64,000 nt of DNA, taken from the NCBI RefSeq assembly GCF_000585335.1, contig NZ_KK073872.1, positions 1,479,283 to 1,543,282 of the forward strand, written 5' to 3'. Under the pieces are notes generated by a model. It did not search any database. It saw nothing but the letters and a program-made list of their open reading frames with translations, and was not told where the DNA came from. Source of the DNA: Cloacibacillus evryensis DSM 19522 (GTDB lineage: Bacteria > Synergistota > Synergistia > Synergistales > Synergistaceae). Position numbers and translations under genes: made by a program. Shown in pieces: positions 34,464-42,916 of the stretch (position 1 is the first letter of the stretch; each line of letters opens with the position of its first letter).

Positions 34464-34976
34464 TTAATAGGCCTCCGCCGGAGCCGCTGGCAGGTTTTCG
34501 AGCTTTTTGCGGCTTTCGCGCACCTTGCGTGCCTCTTTCGCGGCGTAGGCTTCGAGCTTTGCCGTCAGTTCGTCGTCGCTCGCGGCGACGATGCGCGCCG
34601 CCAGCAGGCAGGCGTTTTTCGCGCCGTTGAGTCCCACTGAGGCCGCGGGAACGCCGGGAGGCATCTGCGTGATCGAGAGCAGCGCGTCGAGGCCGTCAAG
34701 AGCGCCGCCCTTGACGGGAACGCCGATCACGGGCAGAGTGGTGGCGGCTGCGACAACGCCGGGCAGTGCCGCCGAGAGGCCGGCGACGGCGATGATCGCC
34801 CTTATGCCGCGCCTGCGCGCGCCCTTTGCGTAGTTTTCAACGTCCGCCGGCGTGCGGTGCGCCGAGGCGATCGCAACTTCAAATTCTATGCCGAGCTCCT
34901 CAAGGATGGGCGTCCCCTTTTCCACGACGGGAATGTCGGAGGCGGAGCCCATGATTATACCGATTTTTGCCGTCAT
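34464..34976 (-). CDS. purE: PurE, N5-CAIR mutase or AIR carboxylase
   Basis: 170-residue PurE at the end of the purine operon. The N-terminal GIIMGSASDIPV and SAHRTP (His40) are typical. The segment that reads AGAGGAAHLPG in class I enzymes reads VAGLSAALPG here (about 64-73), lacking the second His and resembling the AGRSNALSG of class II AIR carboxylases; the rest (PVIGVPV, LDGLDALLSITQMPPGVP) is class I-like. No purK is in the operon. It starts one base after the purD stop. Confidence 0.9.
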   Translation of the reverse strand: MTAKIGIIMGSASDIPVVEKGTPILEELGIEFEVAIASAHRTPADVENYAKGARRRGIRAIIAVAGLSAALPGVVAAATTLPVIGVPVKGGALDGLDALLSITQMPPGVPAASVGLNGAKNACLLAARIVAASDDELTAKLEAYAAKEARKVRESRKKLENLPAAPAEAY

Positions 34977-34977
34977 C

Positions 34978-36255
34978 TTATTTCCCCCTCTTCAGCGATT
35001 TGTCGCCGATGTCGTTTCTGTAGTGGGCCTTTGCGAAATGTATCTTTTTTACCCGCCCGTAGGCGCGTTCACGCGCCGTTGGCAGGTCGTCCGCGAGGCC
35101 GACTACGGTGAGGACGCGGCCGCCGTTGGTGACGAGTTCGCCCTTATCGTTGAGTTTCGTGCCGGCGTGGTAGACGAAGGTGTTTTCTATCTCTTCGTCC
35201 GCGCCGCTGATCGTACAGCCTTTCTCGAAGGCGTCGGGATATCCGCCGGAGGCCATGACGACCCCCAGCGCGACGCATTTGGCGCCGGGCCATTCCGTAT
35301 CCGCCAGCTCGCCCTTGGCGCAGGCAAGGATGACTTCGCCGAAGTCGCCGCCGAAGGCGGGCAGCACGACCTGCGTCTCCGGGTCTCCGAGGCGCACGTT
35401 ATATTCGAGGACTGACAGCGAACCGTCCGGCTTTATCATGATGCCGGCGTAGATGACGCCGCAGAAGGGGATATCTTCGGCTTTGAGCCCGTCGACCGTC
35501 GGGGTGAGGACCTCGTCGGTGACCTTCTTCATGAAGGCCTCGTCTACCCACGGAACGGGCGAGTAGGCTCCCATGCCGCCTGTGTTGTTGCCCTTGTCGC
35601 CGTCGAGCGCCCGCTTGTGGTCCTGGCTGGAGGGGAGGATGCGCACCGTCTTGCCGTCTGTGAGGGCGAGCACGGTCATCTCCATTCCCTGGACGTAGTC
35701 TTCGACGACTATCAGGTTGCCCGCACTGCCGAGTTTCTGCTCCTCAAGCATCATGCGGCAGGTGGCGACGGCCTCATCGTAACTTTCGGGGAGAAAGGCC
35801 CCTTTGCCGGCCGCGAGGCCGTCCGCCTTGACTACGAACGGCGCGCTGCGCTTCGCAAGGGCGGCCTTGCATTCGTCGAGGTCGGTGCAGAGGTCGAAGT
35901 CGGAGGTTGGAATGCCGTGCCTTTTCATGAACTGCTTGGAGAAAGCTTTGCTGCCCTCAAGGCGGGCGCCTGAAGCTCCCGGCCCCATGACGAGGATGCC
36001 CGCCGCGCGCAGCGCGTCCGCCGTGCCGGCCACGAGAGGTGCTTCCGGTCCGATGAAGACGAGTTCAATGCCGAGTTCGCGGCAGAGCCCGACCATGGCC
36101 TGCGGATCGCAGGGATCTCCGGCGTGGCAGCGCGCGAGCTTCGCGATTCCAGGGTTGCCGGGGCAGCAGTGCAGTCCGCCCGTTATCTTTGATTGGGAAA
36201 ATGCATGGACGACCGCGTGTTCTCTGCCGCCGCCGCCTAATACCATTACCTTCAT
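34978..36255 (-). CDS. purD: Phosphoribosylamine-glycine ligase
   Basis: 425-residue ATP-grasp enzyme making GAR from phosphoribosylamine, glycine and ATP. The N-terminus MKVMVLGGGGREHA, GPEAPLVAG, ATP-grasp segment FVVKADGLAAGKGAFL and C-terminal EYNVRLGDPETQVVLP are all standard. Next to purH (11 bp gap). Confidence 0.96.
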   Translation of the reverse strand: MKVMVLGGGGREHAVVHAFSQSKITGGLHCCPGNPGIAKLARCHAGDPCDPQAMVGLCRELGIELVFIGPEAPLVAGTADALRAAGILVMGPGASGARLEGSKAFSKQFMKRHGIPTSDFDLCTDLDECKAALAKRSAPFVVKADGLAAGKGAFLPESYDEAVATCRMMLEEQKLGSAGNLIVVEDYVQGMEMTVLALTDGKTVRILPSSQDHKRALDGDKGNNTGGMGAYSPVPWVDEAFMKKVTDEVLTPTVDGLKAEDIPFCGVIYAGIMIKPDGSLSVLEYNVRLGDPETQVVLPAFGGDFGEVILACAKGELADTEWPGAKCVALGVVMASGGYPDAFEKGCTISGADEEIENTFVYHAGTKLNDKGELVTNGGRVLTVVGLADDLPTARERAYGRVKKIHFAKAHYRNDIGDKSLKRGK

Positions 36256-36266
36256 TTTGGGAGCCC

Positions 36267-37802
36267 CTAATGCCTGAAGGTGCGGCTTCCGCCGGCAAAG
36301 AGGCTCAGTCCGAGCTCTTCCGCTTTCTTGAAGACCTCGTTGTCGCGTATCGAGCCGCCGGGTTCGATGACTGCGACGACTCCGGCCTTATGGGCCAGCT
36401 CGACGGAATCGGCGAAGGGGAAGAAAGCGTCCGAGGCCATGACCGAGCCTTTCGCCTTGTCTCCCGCTAGCTTGATCGCGTACTCCGCGGCGTCGACGCG
36501 GTTCGTGAAGCCGCCGCCGATGCCGACCGCGGCGCCGTCCTTGACAAGCACGATGGCGTTGCTCTTGGTGATCGCGGCTGTCTTCCAGGCAAAGATGATG
36601 TCGTCCCAGAGGTCCGGCCGCGGCGTGCCGTGCCATTCTCCCTCGGCCTCCAGCGGCAGGGCCGGTAGCCTGTCCTCCTGAACGAGGAAGCCGCAGCGGT
36701 TGCCGATTATCTGGAGCTTAGGCGCGTAGCCGGGGAGTATTTTGAGGACGCGGAGGTTGGGCTTTTTTTCTTTCAGATATTCGACGGCGCCATCCTCAAA
36801 ATCGGGGGCGGCGAGTATCTCGAAGAAGGTCTCGGAGACAGTCTTGGCGGTTTCAAGGTCGACCTTGCGCGTCATGCCGATGATGCCGCCGAAGGCCGAA
36901 ACGGGGTCGCAGGCAAGCGCTTTTTTGAAGGCCTCTATCGGCGTGTCCGCGCAGGCGGTGCCGCAGGGCGTCGTATGTTTGACTATCGTGCAGGCGCAGC
37001 TGTCCTGAAAGACGGAGCAGCCGCGAAGCAGCGTGTCGAGATCCAGCAGGTTGTTATATGAGAGCTCTTTGCCCGAAAGCTGCTCGAAGGGACGCTCTTC
37101 AAGCGGCGGCATAAAGAGCGCCGCCTGCTGGTGCGGGTTTTCCCCGTAACGAAGCTTCTGCTCCATGCGCAGCGGCAGCACCTTGTCGCCCTCGACGCCG
37201 TCGGCGACGCCAAGTTCGCGGCAGAGGCCGCGATAGATTATGGAATCGTATGACGCCGTGCTGCGGAAGGCTTTGAGTGCCAGCTCCTGCTTAAATTCGA
37301 GAGTAAATTCCTGCTTCTTTTCAAGTTCGTCGATGACGCGCGCGTAGTCGCCGATCTCGGTGACTACCGCGACGTGGTAATAGTTTTTCGCGGCGGCGCG
37401 AATGAGCGATACTCCGCCGATGTCTATCTTCTCTATTAGCTGGTCGAGCTCCGCGCCGCTCTTCGCCGTCTCCTCAAATGGATATAGCGTGCAGACGACG
37501 ACGTCGATGAGCGGGATGTTGAACTTCTCCCGGTCCTCGTTGTCCTGTGCGAGTCCGCGTCTGGCAAGGATGCCGCCCATTATTGTCGGGTGCAGGGTTT
37601 TGACCCTGCCTCCGAGGATCGCTGGAAGTCCCGTAAGGTCCACGACTTCGGTGACTTTGACTCCGCCCTCTTCGAGGTGCTTGGCGGTGCCGGAGCTTGA
37701 TACGATTTCATAACCGTGGGCGGCGAGCCCCTTCGCGAGTTCAAGTATGCCCGTCTTGTCCCAGACGGAGATGAGCGCCTTTCTAGTTTCCATCTTTTCC
37801 AT
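36267..37802 (-). CDS. purH: Bifunctional AICAR transformylase/IMP cyclohydrolase
   Basis: 511 residues catalysing the last two steps to IMP. N-terminal IMP cyclohydrolase domain: ALISVWDKTGILELAKGL, SSGTAKHLEEGGVKV, GRVKTLHPTIMGGIL. C-terminal transformylase domain: KHTTPCGTA and the late SDAFFPFADSVELAHKAGV. GGAGGG lies 8 bases before ATG 37802, which overlaps purN by 20 bp. Confidence 0.96.
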   Translation of the reverse strand: MEKMETRKALISVWDKTGILELAKGLAAHGYEIVSSSGTAKHLEEGGVKVTEVVDLTGLPAILGGRVKTLHPTIMGGILARRGLAQDNEDREKFNIPLIDVVVCTLYPFEETAKSGAELDQLIEKIDIGGVSLIRAAAKNYYHVAVVTEIGDYARVIDELEKKQEFTLEFKQELALKAFRSTASYDSIIYRGLCRELGVADGVEGDKVLPLRMEQKLRYGENPHQQAALFMPPLEERPFEQLSGKELSYNNLLDLDTLLRGCSVFQDSCACTIVKHTTPCGTACADTPIEAFKKALACDPVSAFGGIIGMTRKVDLETAKTVSETFFEILAAPDFEDGAVEYLKEKKPNLRVLKILPGYAPKLQIIGNRCGFLVQEDRLPALPLEAEGEWHGTPRPDLWDDIIFAWKTAAITKSNAIVLVKDGAAVGIGGGFTNRVDAAEYAIKLAGDKAKGSVMASDAFFPFADSVELAHKAGVVAVIEPGGSIRDNEVFKKAEELGLSLFAGGSRTFRH

Positions 37803-38406
37803 CCTGTTCTCCCTCCAATTGATCGATATCCACCGGATTCTTTTCCAGAAATTCCTTTAGAGCGCGTTTATAAAGCTGATGTTCCGCCGCGTGTATCTTG
37901 GCCTCAAGGCTTTCAAGCGTATCCTCGGGGGTGCGCCGGACCCTCTCCTGTGCCAGGATCGGCCCGTGGTCGACCTCTTCGTCGACGATGTGGACGGTGA
38001 CTCCCGTCTCCGGCACGCCGGCGTTCCAGGCGTCGAGTATCCCGTGCGCGCCGGGAAAGGCCGGAAGCAGCGCCGGGTGGATGTTTATGATCCGCCCCTT
38101 GAAGCGGCGGACGAATTCCGGCGAGAGTATGCGCATAAAGCCGGCGAGCACGATCCAGTCGCTGGCTGTCTCATCGACGGCCTTCGCGATGGCCTCTTCG
38201 GCCGCCGTTTTGCCGTCGCGCCGGTAAAAAAAGACCCGTGTGGGCGCTCCCAGCGCGGCAGCCGTCGAAAGCCCCTTGGCCTCCAGCCGGTCGCTGCCGA
38301 CGAAGGAGACCTGCGCGGGCAGCTCGCCGGTAATGGAGGCCTTTAAAATGGCCTCCATGTTCGTTCCCGTTCCCGATATGAGTATCGCTATTCGCGGGAG
38401 GTACAT
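37783..38406 (-). CDS. purN: Phosphoribosylglycinamide formyltransferase
   Basis: 207-residue folate-dependent GAR transformylase. Motifs: IAILISGTGTNMEAIL, GFMRILSPEFVRRFKGRIINIHPALLPAFPG with the catalytic Asn/His region, and HIVDEEVDHGPILAQ with the catalytic Asp. It overlaps purM by 19 bp and purH by 20 bp. Confidence 0.95.
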   Translation of the reverse strand: MYLPRIAILISGTGTNMEAILKASITGELPAQVSFVGSDRLEAKGLSTAAALGAPTRVFFYRRDGKTAAEEAIAKAVDETASDWIVLAGFMRILSPEFVRRFKGRIINIHPALLPAFPGAHGILDAWNAGVPETGVTVHIVDEEVDHGPILAQERVRRTPEDTLESLEAKIHAAEHQLYKRALKEFLEKNPVDIDQLEGEQDGKDGN

Positions 38407-39401
38407 TTGATGACCTCGCCGATGACGGCCGGCTTTTCGCCTAACGGGGCCAGCGCCGCCTCGAGAGTTTTAAGGTCTTCGGCCGCGATGACGAATACGT
38501 AGCCGATGCCGAGGTTGAATACCCGCCGCATCTCTTCTTCGTCGATGCCCGCGCTCTGGATCAGGCCGAATATCGCGGGCCGCTCCCATGATTTGAAGTC
38601 CACCGCGATGTCGAGGTGCTTGGGGATTATGCGGATGACGTTGCCGTACATCCCGCCGCCCGTGACGTGGGCCATGCCGCGGACGATACCCGTTTTGACG
38701 GCCGCGAGCGCCGCCTTTACGTAAAGCCTGGTCGGGCGCATCGCCGCCGCGGCGACGTTTTCTTTCCAGCCGGCGGGGACGCTGTCGAGGGGGATGTCGA
38801 GGCCGTCCTTGCCGAGCGCGCTGCGTACGAGGCTGTAGCCGTTGCTGTGGACCCCGGAACTGGGCAGGCCGACGAGGAGGTCTCCTTCGTGAATATCGCC
38901 GCCGTCTATGATCTTATCCTCGTCTACGATGCCGACCGAGAAGCCGGCTAGGTCGAAGCCGTCTGTTCCGTAGACGCCGGGCATTTCGGCGGTCTCGCCG
39001 CCGAGCAGGGCGCAGAGGCTTTCGCCGCAGGCGTCGATGACTCCTTCGACTATCTCTCCCAGTATCTTTTCGTCAAGTTTACCGCAGGCCGCGTAATCGA
39101 GGAAGAATAGAGGGCGCGCGCCGACCGTAACAAGATCGTTGACATTCATCGCCACCAGGTCCTGTCCGAGCCCCTTATAGAGGCCCGTGGCCTTGGCCAG
39201 TTCGAGCTTGGTCCCCACGCCGTCGCAGCAGGCCGCAAGGCATTGCCCCCCGCCTATCCGGTAGAGGCCGGCGAAACCGCCGACGCCGCCGACGCAGTTT
39301 TTATCCTTGGGGTGTCTGGCAAGCAACCCCTTTATAGTTTCGACCCAGGCGTCTCCGCCGCTTATGCTGACTCCGGATTTTTCATAACTTAGCTTACTCA
39401 T
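38388..39401 (-). CDS. purM: AIR synthase (phosphoribosylformylglycinamidine cyclo-ligase)
   Basis: 337 residues from ATG 39401, which follows ATAGGAG by 10 bases; a longer TTG start inside purF is rejected. Motifs: GVGGFAGLYRI, CCDGVGTKLELA, AMNVNDLVTVGARPLFFLDY, GGETAEMPGVY and HVTGGGMYGNVIRI. ATP-dependent ring closure of FGAM to AIR. Confidence 0.95.
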   Translation of the reverse strand: MSKLSYEKSGVSISGGDAWVETIKGLLARHPKDKNCVGGVGGFAGLYRIGGGQCLAACCDGVGTKLELAKATGLYKGLGQDLVAMNVNDLVTVGARPLFFLDYAACGKLDEKILGEIVEGVIDACGESLCALLGGETAEMPGVYGTDGFDLAGFSVGIVDEDKIIDGGDIHEGDLLVGLPSSGVHSNGYSLVRSALGKDGLDIPLDSVPAGWKENVAAAAMRPTRLYVKAALAAVKTGIVRGMAHVTGGGMYGNVIRIIPKHLDIAVDFKSWERPAIFGLIQSAGIDEEEMRRVFNLGIGYVFVIAAEDLKTLEAALAPLGEKPAVIGEVIKCTSRE

Positions 39402-39414
39402 CGGCTCTTTTCTC

Positions 39415-40764
39415 CTATCCTTCAAGATATTTGCCGGTGAAGCAGGCGGTGCAAAGCTTATCCTCCGGCAACCCTATCGCCGCGACGAGGTCCTCTTCCG
39501 TCAGGTAGTCGAGCGAATCGGCCCCAACCTTTTTGCAGAGTTCGTCGAGCGTCATGCGCACCGCGGCTAGAGTCTCCTCTTTACGCGTGTCGATGCCGTA
39601 ACGGCAGGGATGGAGCACAGGCGGCGAGGCTATGCGGAGGTGTACCTCCGCCGCGCCGCAGTTGCGTATCATCGAGACGATGCGTTCGGCGGTGGTGCCG
39701 CGCACGATCGAGTCATCGACGATGACGGCCTTTTTATCTTTGAATATCCCGGCGATGGGATTCAGCTTGATTTTCACGCCGAGTTCGCGTACCTTCTGTG
39801 TCGGCTGGATGAAGGTGCGGCCGACATAACGGTTGCGGACGACCCCCATCTCAAAGGGTGTGCCTGCCGCCTGCGCGTAGCCTATCGCCGATATCGTGCC
39901 GCTGTCGGGCATACCCGCCGCGAGATCCGCCTCTCCGCAGGGCGACTTGCGGGCCAGGCGGCGCCCCATCTCTTTTCTCGCCTCGTAGACCGAACGGCCG
40001 TCGATGATGCTGTCCGGGCGTGCGGTGTAGACATATTCAAAGGCACAGTGCATGCAGCGTCCGCACCTCTCCTGGCGGACGCGGAGGCTCTTGACGCCCT
40101 TCGCGCCGATGACGACGATCTCTCCGGGCTCGACGTCGCGCAGCAGCTTCGCGCCGACGATGTCGAGCGCGCATGATTCGGAGGCGGCGTAATAAGTGCC
40201 GCCGCGCTCTCCGATCACGAGAGGCTTGAAGCCGTAGGGGTCGCGGGCGGCGACGAGCGAGTCCTCAAGCAGCACCGCGATGGCGTAGGAGCCCTCGAGT
40301 TTCTTGAGAGCATCTACTAGCGCGTCGATCGGCTGCATATGTGATTTCTGGGCCATCATATGGAGGATGGCCTCGGAGTTGGTCGAGGATTGGAATATCG
40401 CGCCGCGCTGTTCAAGCTGGCGCGTCAGCTCCGCGAGGTTCGTCACCAGCCCGTCATGGGCGATAGCCACGGGGCCTCGCGCGTAGTTCGCGCATATCGG
40501 CAGCACGTTCTGCAGCTGCGAACTTTCGAGCGGCACGTAACGCACGTGGCCGATCGCGCAGTTCGCGCTCTCGCCGGCCAGGCGCTGCTGGTCTATAGCG
40601 TTGTGGAGAAGTCCCATCCCGCGCAAAGAGGCTACATGCCCATCCTCGGCCCAGGCGATGCCCGCGGATTCCTGCCCGCGGTGCTGAAGCGCGTAAAGGC
40701 CCAGGTAGACCTCTTCGAGGACGGGCTTATTGGTGGTGCTGTAAGCGCCAAAAATTCCGCTCAT
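39415..40764 (-). CDS. purF: PurF paralog with degenerate glutaminase domain (Cys1 to Ser)
   Basis: 449 residues aligned over their whole length with amidophosphoribosyltransferase. The residue after Met, normally the catalytic Cys, is Ser (MSGIFGAYS). Other glutamine-site positions also differ from the adjacent intact copy: Val77-Pro78 for Ala-Thr after HVRY, Asp104-Gly-Leu106 for Asn-Gly-Asn, and Asn129 for Asp. The PRPP-binding loop is intact (AVIVDDSIVRGTTAERIV) and so are the Fe-S type cysteines (CAFEYVY, PCRYGID, LCTACF). It could use free ammonia, or act with the intact paralog. Lies between purC and purM. Confidence 0.93.
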   Translation of the reverse strand: MSGIFGAYSTTNKPVLEEVYLGLYALQHRGQESAGIAWAEDGHVASLRGMGLLHNAIDQQRLAGESANCAIGHVRYVPLESSQLQNVLPICANYARGPVAIAHDGLVTNLAELTRQLEQRGAIFQSSTNSEAILHMMAQKSHMQPIDALVDALKKLEGSYAIAVLLEDSLVAARDPYGFKPLVIGERGGTYYAASESCALDIVGAKLLRDVEPGEIVVIGAKGVKSLRVRQERCGRCMHCAFEYVYTARPDSIIDGRSVYEARKEMGRRLARKSPCGEADLAAGMPDSGTISAIGYAQAAGTPFEMGVVRNRYVGRTFIQPTQKVRELGVKIKLNPIAGIFKDKKAVIVDDSIVRGTTAERIVSMIRNCGAAEVHLRIASPPVLHPCRYGIDTRKEETLAAVRMTLDELCKKVGADSLDYLTEEDLVAAIGLPEDKLCTACFTGKYLEG

Positions 40765-40770
40765 GGCGTC

Positions 40771-41484
40771 TTATGCGGATATTCTCTTCCAGATTTCCTC
40801 GTATGCTCCGAGAACGTCGCCGAGGTCCTTGCGGAAGCGGTCCTTGTCGAGGTGGTCGCCTGTGGAGCTGTCCCAGAAGCGGCAGGTGTCCGGCGATATC
40901 TCGTCGGCGAGGATGAGGCTGCCCTGCATGTCCTTGCCGAATTCAAGCTTGAAGTCGACGAGCACGACGCCCTTCTTCGCGAAGTAATCCTTAAGGATCG
41001 CGTTGACGCGCAGCGAGATATCCTTGATCTTGTCGAGCTCTTCCTTCGTGGCCCAGCCGAAGAGCAGCGCGTGATCCTCGATGATGAAGGGATCTCCGAG
41101 CGCGTCGTCCTTGTAGCACATCTCAAAAAGCGGGCGGGGAAGGACCTTGCCCTCTTCGACGCCGAGGCGCTTGCAGAGCGAGCCGGTGGTGATGTTGCGC
41201 ACGATGACCTCAAGCGGCACGATCTTGACGCGTTTGACGATCTGGTTCGTTTCGTCTATCTGTTCGACGAAATGCGACTCCACGCCGTTATCGGCGAGGA
41301 CTTTGAAGAGTTTTGACGATATCTTGTTGTTGAGCACGCCCTTGCCGCTCATCGTCGCCTTTTTGAGGCCGTTGAAGGCCGTGAAGCTGTCCTTGTATTC
41401 GACGATCACATAGTTCGGGTCCTCTGTGGTGTAAAGCCTCTTTGCCTTGCCTTCGTAGATGAAATCTTTCTTTGTCAGGTTCAT
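40771..41484 (-). CDS. purC: SAICAR synthase
   Basis: 237-residue ATP-dependent ligase joining CAIR and aspartate. Motifs: KDFIYEGKAKRLYTTEDP, GVESHFVEQ, VEVIVRN-type segment (PLEVIVRNITTGSLCKRLG), LVDFKLEFG and LADEISPDTCRFWD. It sits between the two purF copies, 6 bp from purF1. Confidence 0.96.
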   Translation of the reverse strand: MNLTKKDFIYEGKAKRLYTTEDPNYVIVEYKDSFTAFNGLKKATMSGKGVLNNKISSKLFKVLADNGVESHFVEQIDETNQIVKRVKIVPLEVIVRNITTGSLCKRLGVEEGKVLPRPLFEMCYKDDALGDPFIIEDHALLFGWATKEELDKIKDISLRVNAILKDYFAKKGVVLVDFKLEFGKDMQGSLILADEISPDTCRFWDSSTGDHLDKDRFRKDLGDVLGAYEEIWKRISA

Positions 41485-41539
41485 TTTCGATGCGCCTCCG
41501 CATATTTTAATTTTTATCGGGCAGTTTTTTATTCTGTTT

Positions 41540-42913
41540 TTAGACTTCCAGTAATGTTTGGTCGTCTTCTTCCTCTAAATAGTTCCCGTCGAAGCAGGCG
41601 GTGCAGAGCTCTGTGCGCGGCAGTCCGATCGCCTCGCAGAGGGCTTCGCAGCTGATGTACCGCAGCGTGTCCGCGCCGATTTTTTCGCATAGCTCCGGGA
41701 TATCCATCTGCGCGGCGACAAGCTCCTCGGAGCTCGGGGTGTCGATGCCGTAGTAACAGGGATAGCAGACCGGCGGCGAGGCGATGCGCATATGCACCTT
41801 CTCGGCGCCGCTCTCGCGTATCATCGAGACGATGCGTCCGGCGGTCGTGCCGCGGACCAGCGAATCGTCGACGATGACCGCCTCCTTGCCGTCGAATATC
41901 CCCGGCTGGGGATTGAGTTTGATCTTTACGCCGGCGTCGCGCACGCGCTGGGTCGGCTGGATGAAGGTGCGGCCGACGTAGCGGTTGCGGACGACGCCTG
42001 ATTCAAAATCGACTCCCGCCGCTTCCGCGAGGCCGAGCGCCGCCAGCGTACCGCTGTCAGGCATCCCAGCGACGACCGCGTTTGCCGGGCAGCCGCCGCA
42101 TTCAGCCAGGCAGGCGCCGAGCTTTTTTCTCGCGCCGTAAACAGAGCGGCCGTCTATCACGCTGTCCGGCCGCGCGAAGTAGACATATTCAAAGGCGCAG
42201 CGGTGGTGGCGCTGCGCCTGCTTGGGCAGTTTGCGCGAGATGATGCCGCGTCTGTCGATGACAAGTATCTCGCCCGGTTCCACGTCACGGATGAGCTCGG
42301 CGCCGATGATGTCCAGCGCGCATGATTCCGAGGCCACAAAGTAGGTGTCGTCACGGCGTCCAAGCACCAGAGGTCTGAACCCCCAGGGGTCGCGCGCCGC
42401 GATCAGGCAGTCGTTGAGCAGTACGGTAAGGCTGTAGGCTCCCTTTATCTTCGCCAGCGCCGTCTCCAGCGCCTCAAGCTGCACCGTTCCCGGCTGGTGG
42501 GCCATCAGCTGTATGATGGTCTCCGTGTCGCATGAGGTCTGAAATATCGCCCCGCGGTTCGCGAGGTAGCTTGAGAGCGCCACGGCGTTTGTAAGGTTGC
42601 CGTTATGCGCGATCGCGATCGGTCCCTGCGCATAGTTCGCGCCGAGCGGCTGGCTGTTTTCGGGGCGGGTGCCTCCGGCGGTGGCGTAGCGCACGTGGCC
42701 GATGGCCGTGTGCGTCCCGATCTTCGCGAGTTCGCTCTGGGAAAGGGCCTCATGGACGAGGCCCAGTCCCTTCTTTATGTGTACGGAACCGCCGTCGATC
42801 CAGGCTACGCCCGCCGACAGCTGCCCCCTGTGCTGGAGGGCGCAAAGTCCGAGGTATATATCCTCAAGTACGGCCGTGCCGCTCTGACTGTACGCTCCGA
42901 ATACTCCGCACAT
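41540..42913 (-). CDS. purF: Amidophosphoribosyltransferase, intact copy
   Basis: 457 residues catalysing the first step of purine synthesis. Catalytic Cys follows Met (MCGVFGAYS), so no long propeptide is present. Glutamine-site residues are conserved: HVRYATAGG, AHNGNLTN and SCDTE. PRPP loop is AVIVDDSLVRGTTAGRIV. Cysteines in RCAFEYVYFARPDS, YPCYYGID and LCTACF match the 4Fe-4S type of Bacillus. It starts 3 bp after the purL stop. Confidence 0.96.
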   Translation of the reverse strand: MCGVFGAYSQSGTAVLEDIYLGLCALQHRGQLSAGVAWIDGGSVHIKKGLGLVHEALSQSELAKIGTHTAIGHVRYATAGGTRPENSQPLGANYAQGPIAIAHNGNLTNAVALSSYLANRGAIFQTSCDTETIIQLMAHQPGTVQLEALETALAKIKGAYSLTVLLNDCLIAARDPWGFRPLVLGRRDDTYFVASESCALDIIGAELIRDVEPGEILVIDRRGIISRKLPKQAQRHHRCAFEYVYFARPDSVIDGRSVYGARKKLGACLAECGGCPANAVVAGMPDSGTLAALGLAEAAGVDFESGVVRNRYVGRTFIQPTQRVRDAGVKIKLNPQPGIFDGKEAVIVDDSLVRGTTAGRIVSMIRESGAEKVHMRIASPPVCYPCYYGIDTPSSEELVAAQMDIPELCEKIGADTLRYISCEALCEAIGLPRTELCTACFDGNYLEEEDDQTLLEV

Positions 42914-42916
42914 ATA

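Noticed and set aside
40360-41316. 318-codon open frame on the + strand
   Set aside because: Antisense to purF1 and purC, both clearly real.
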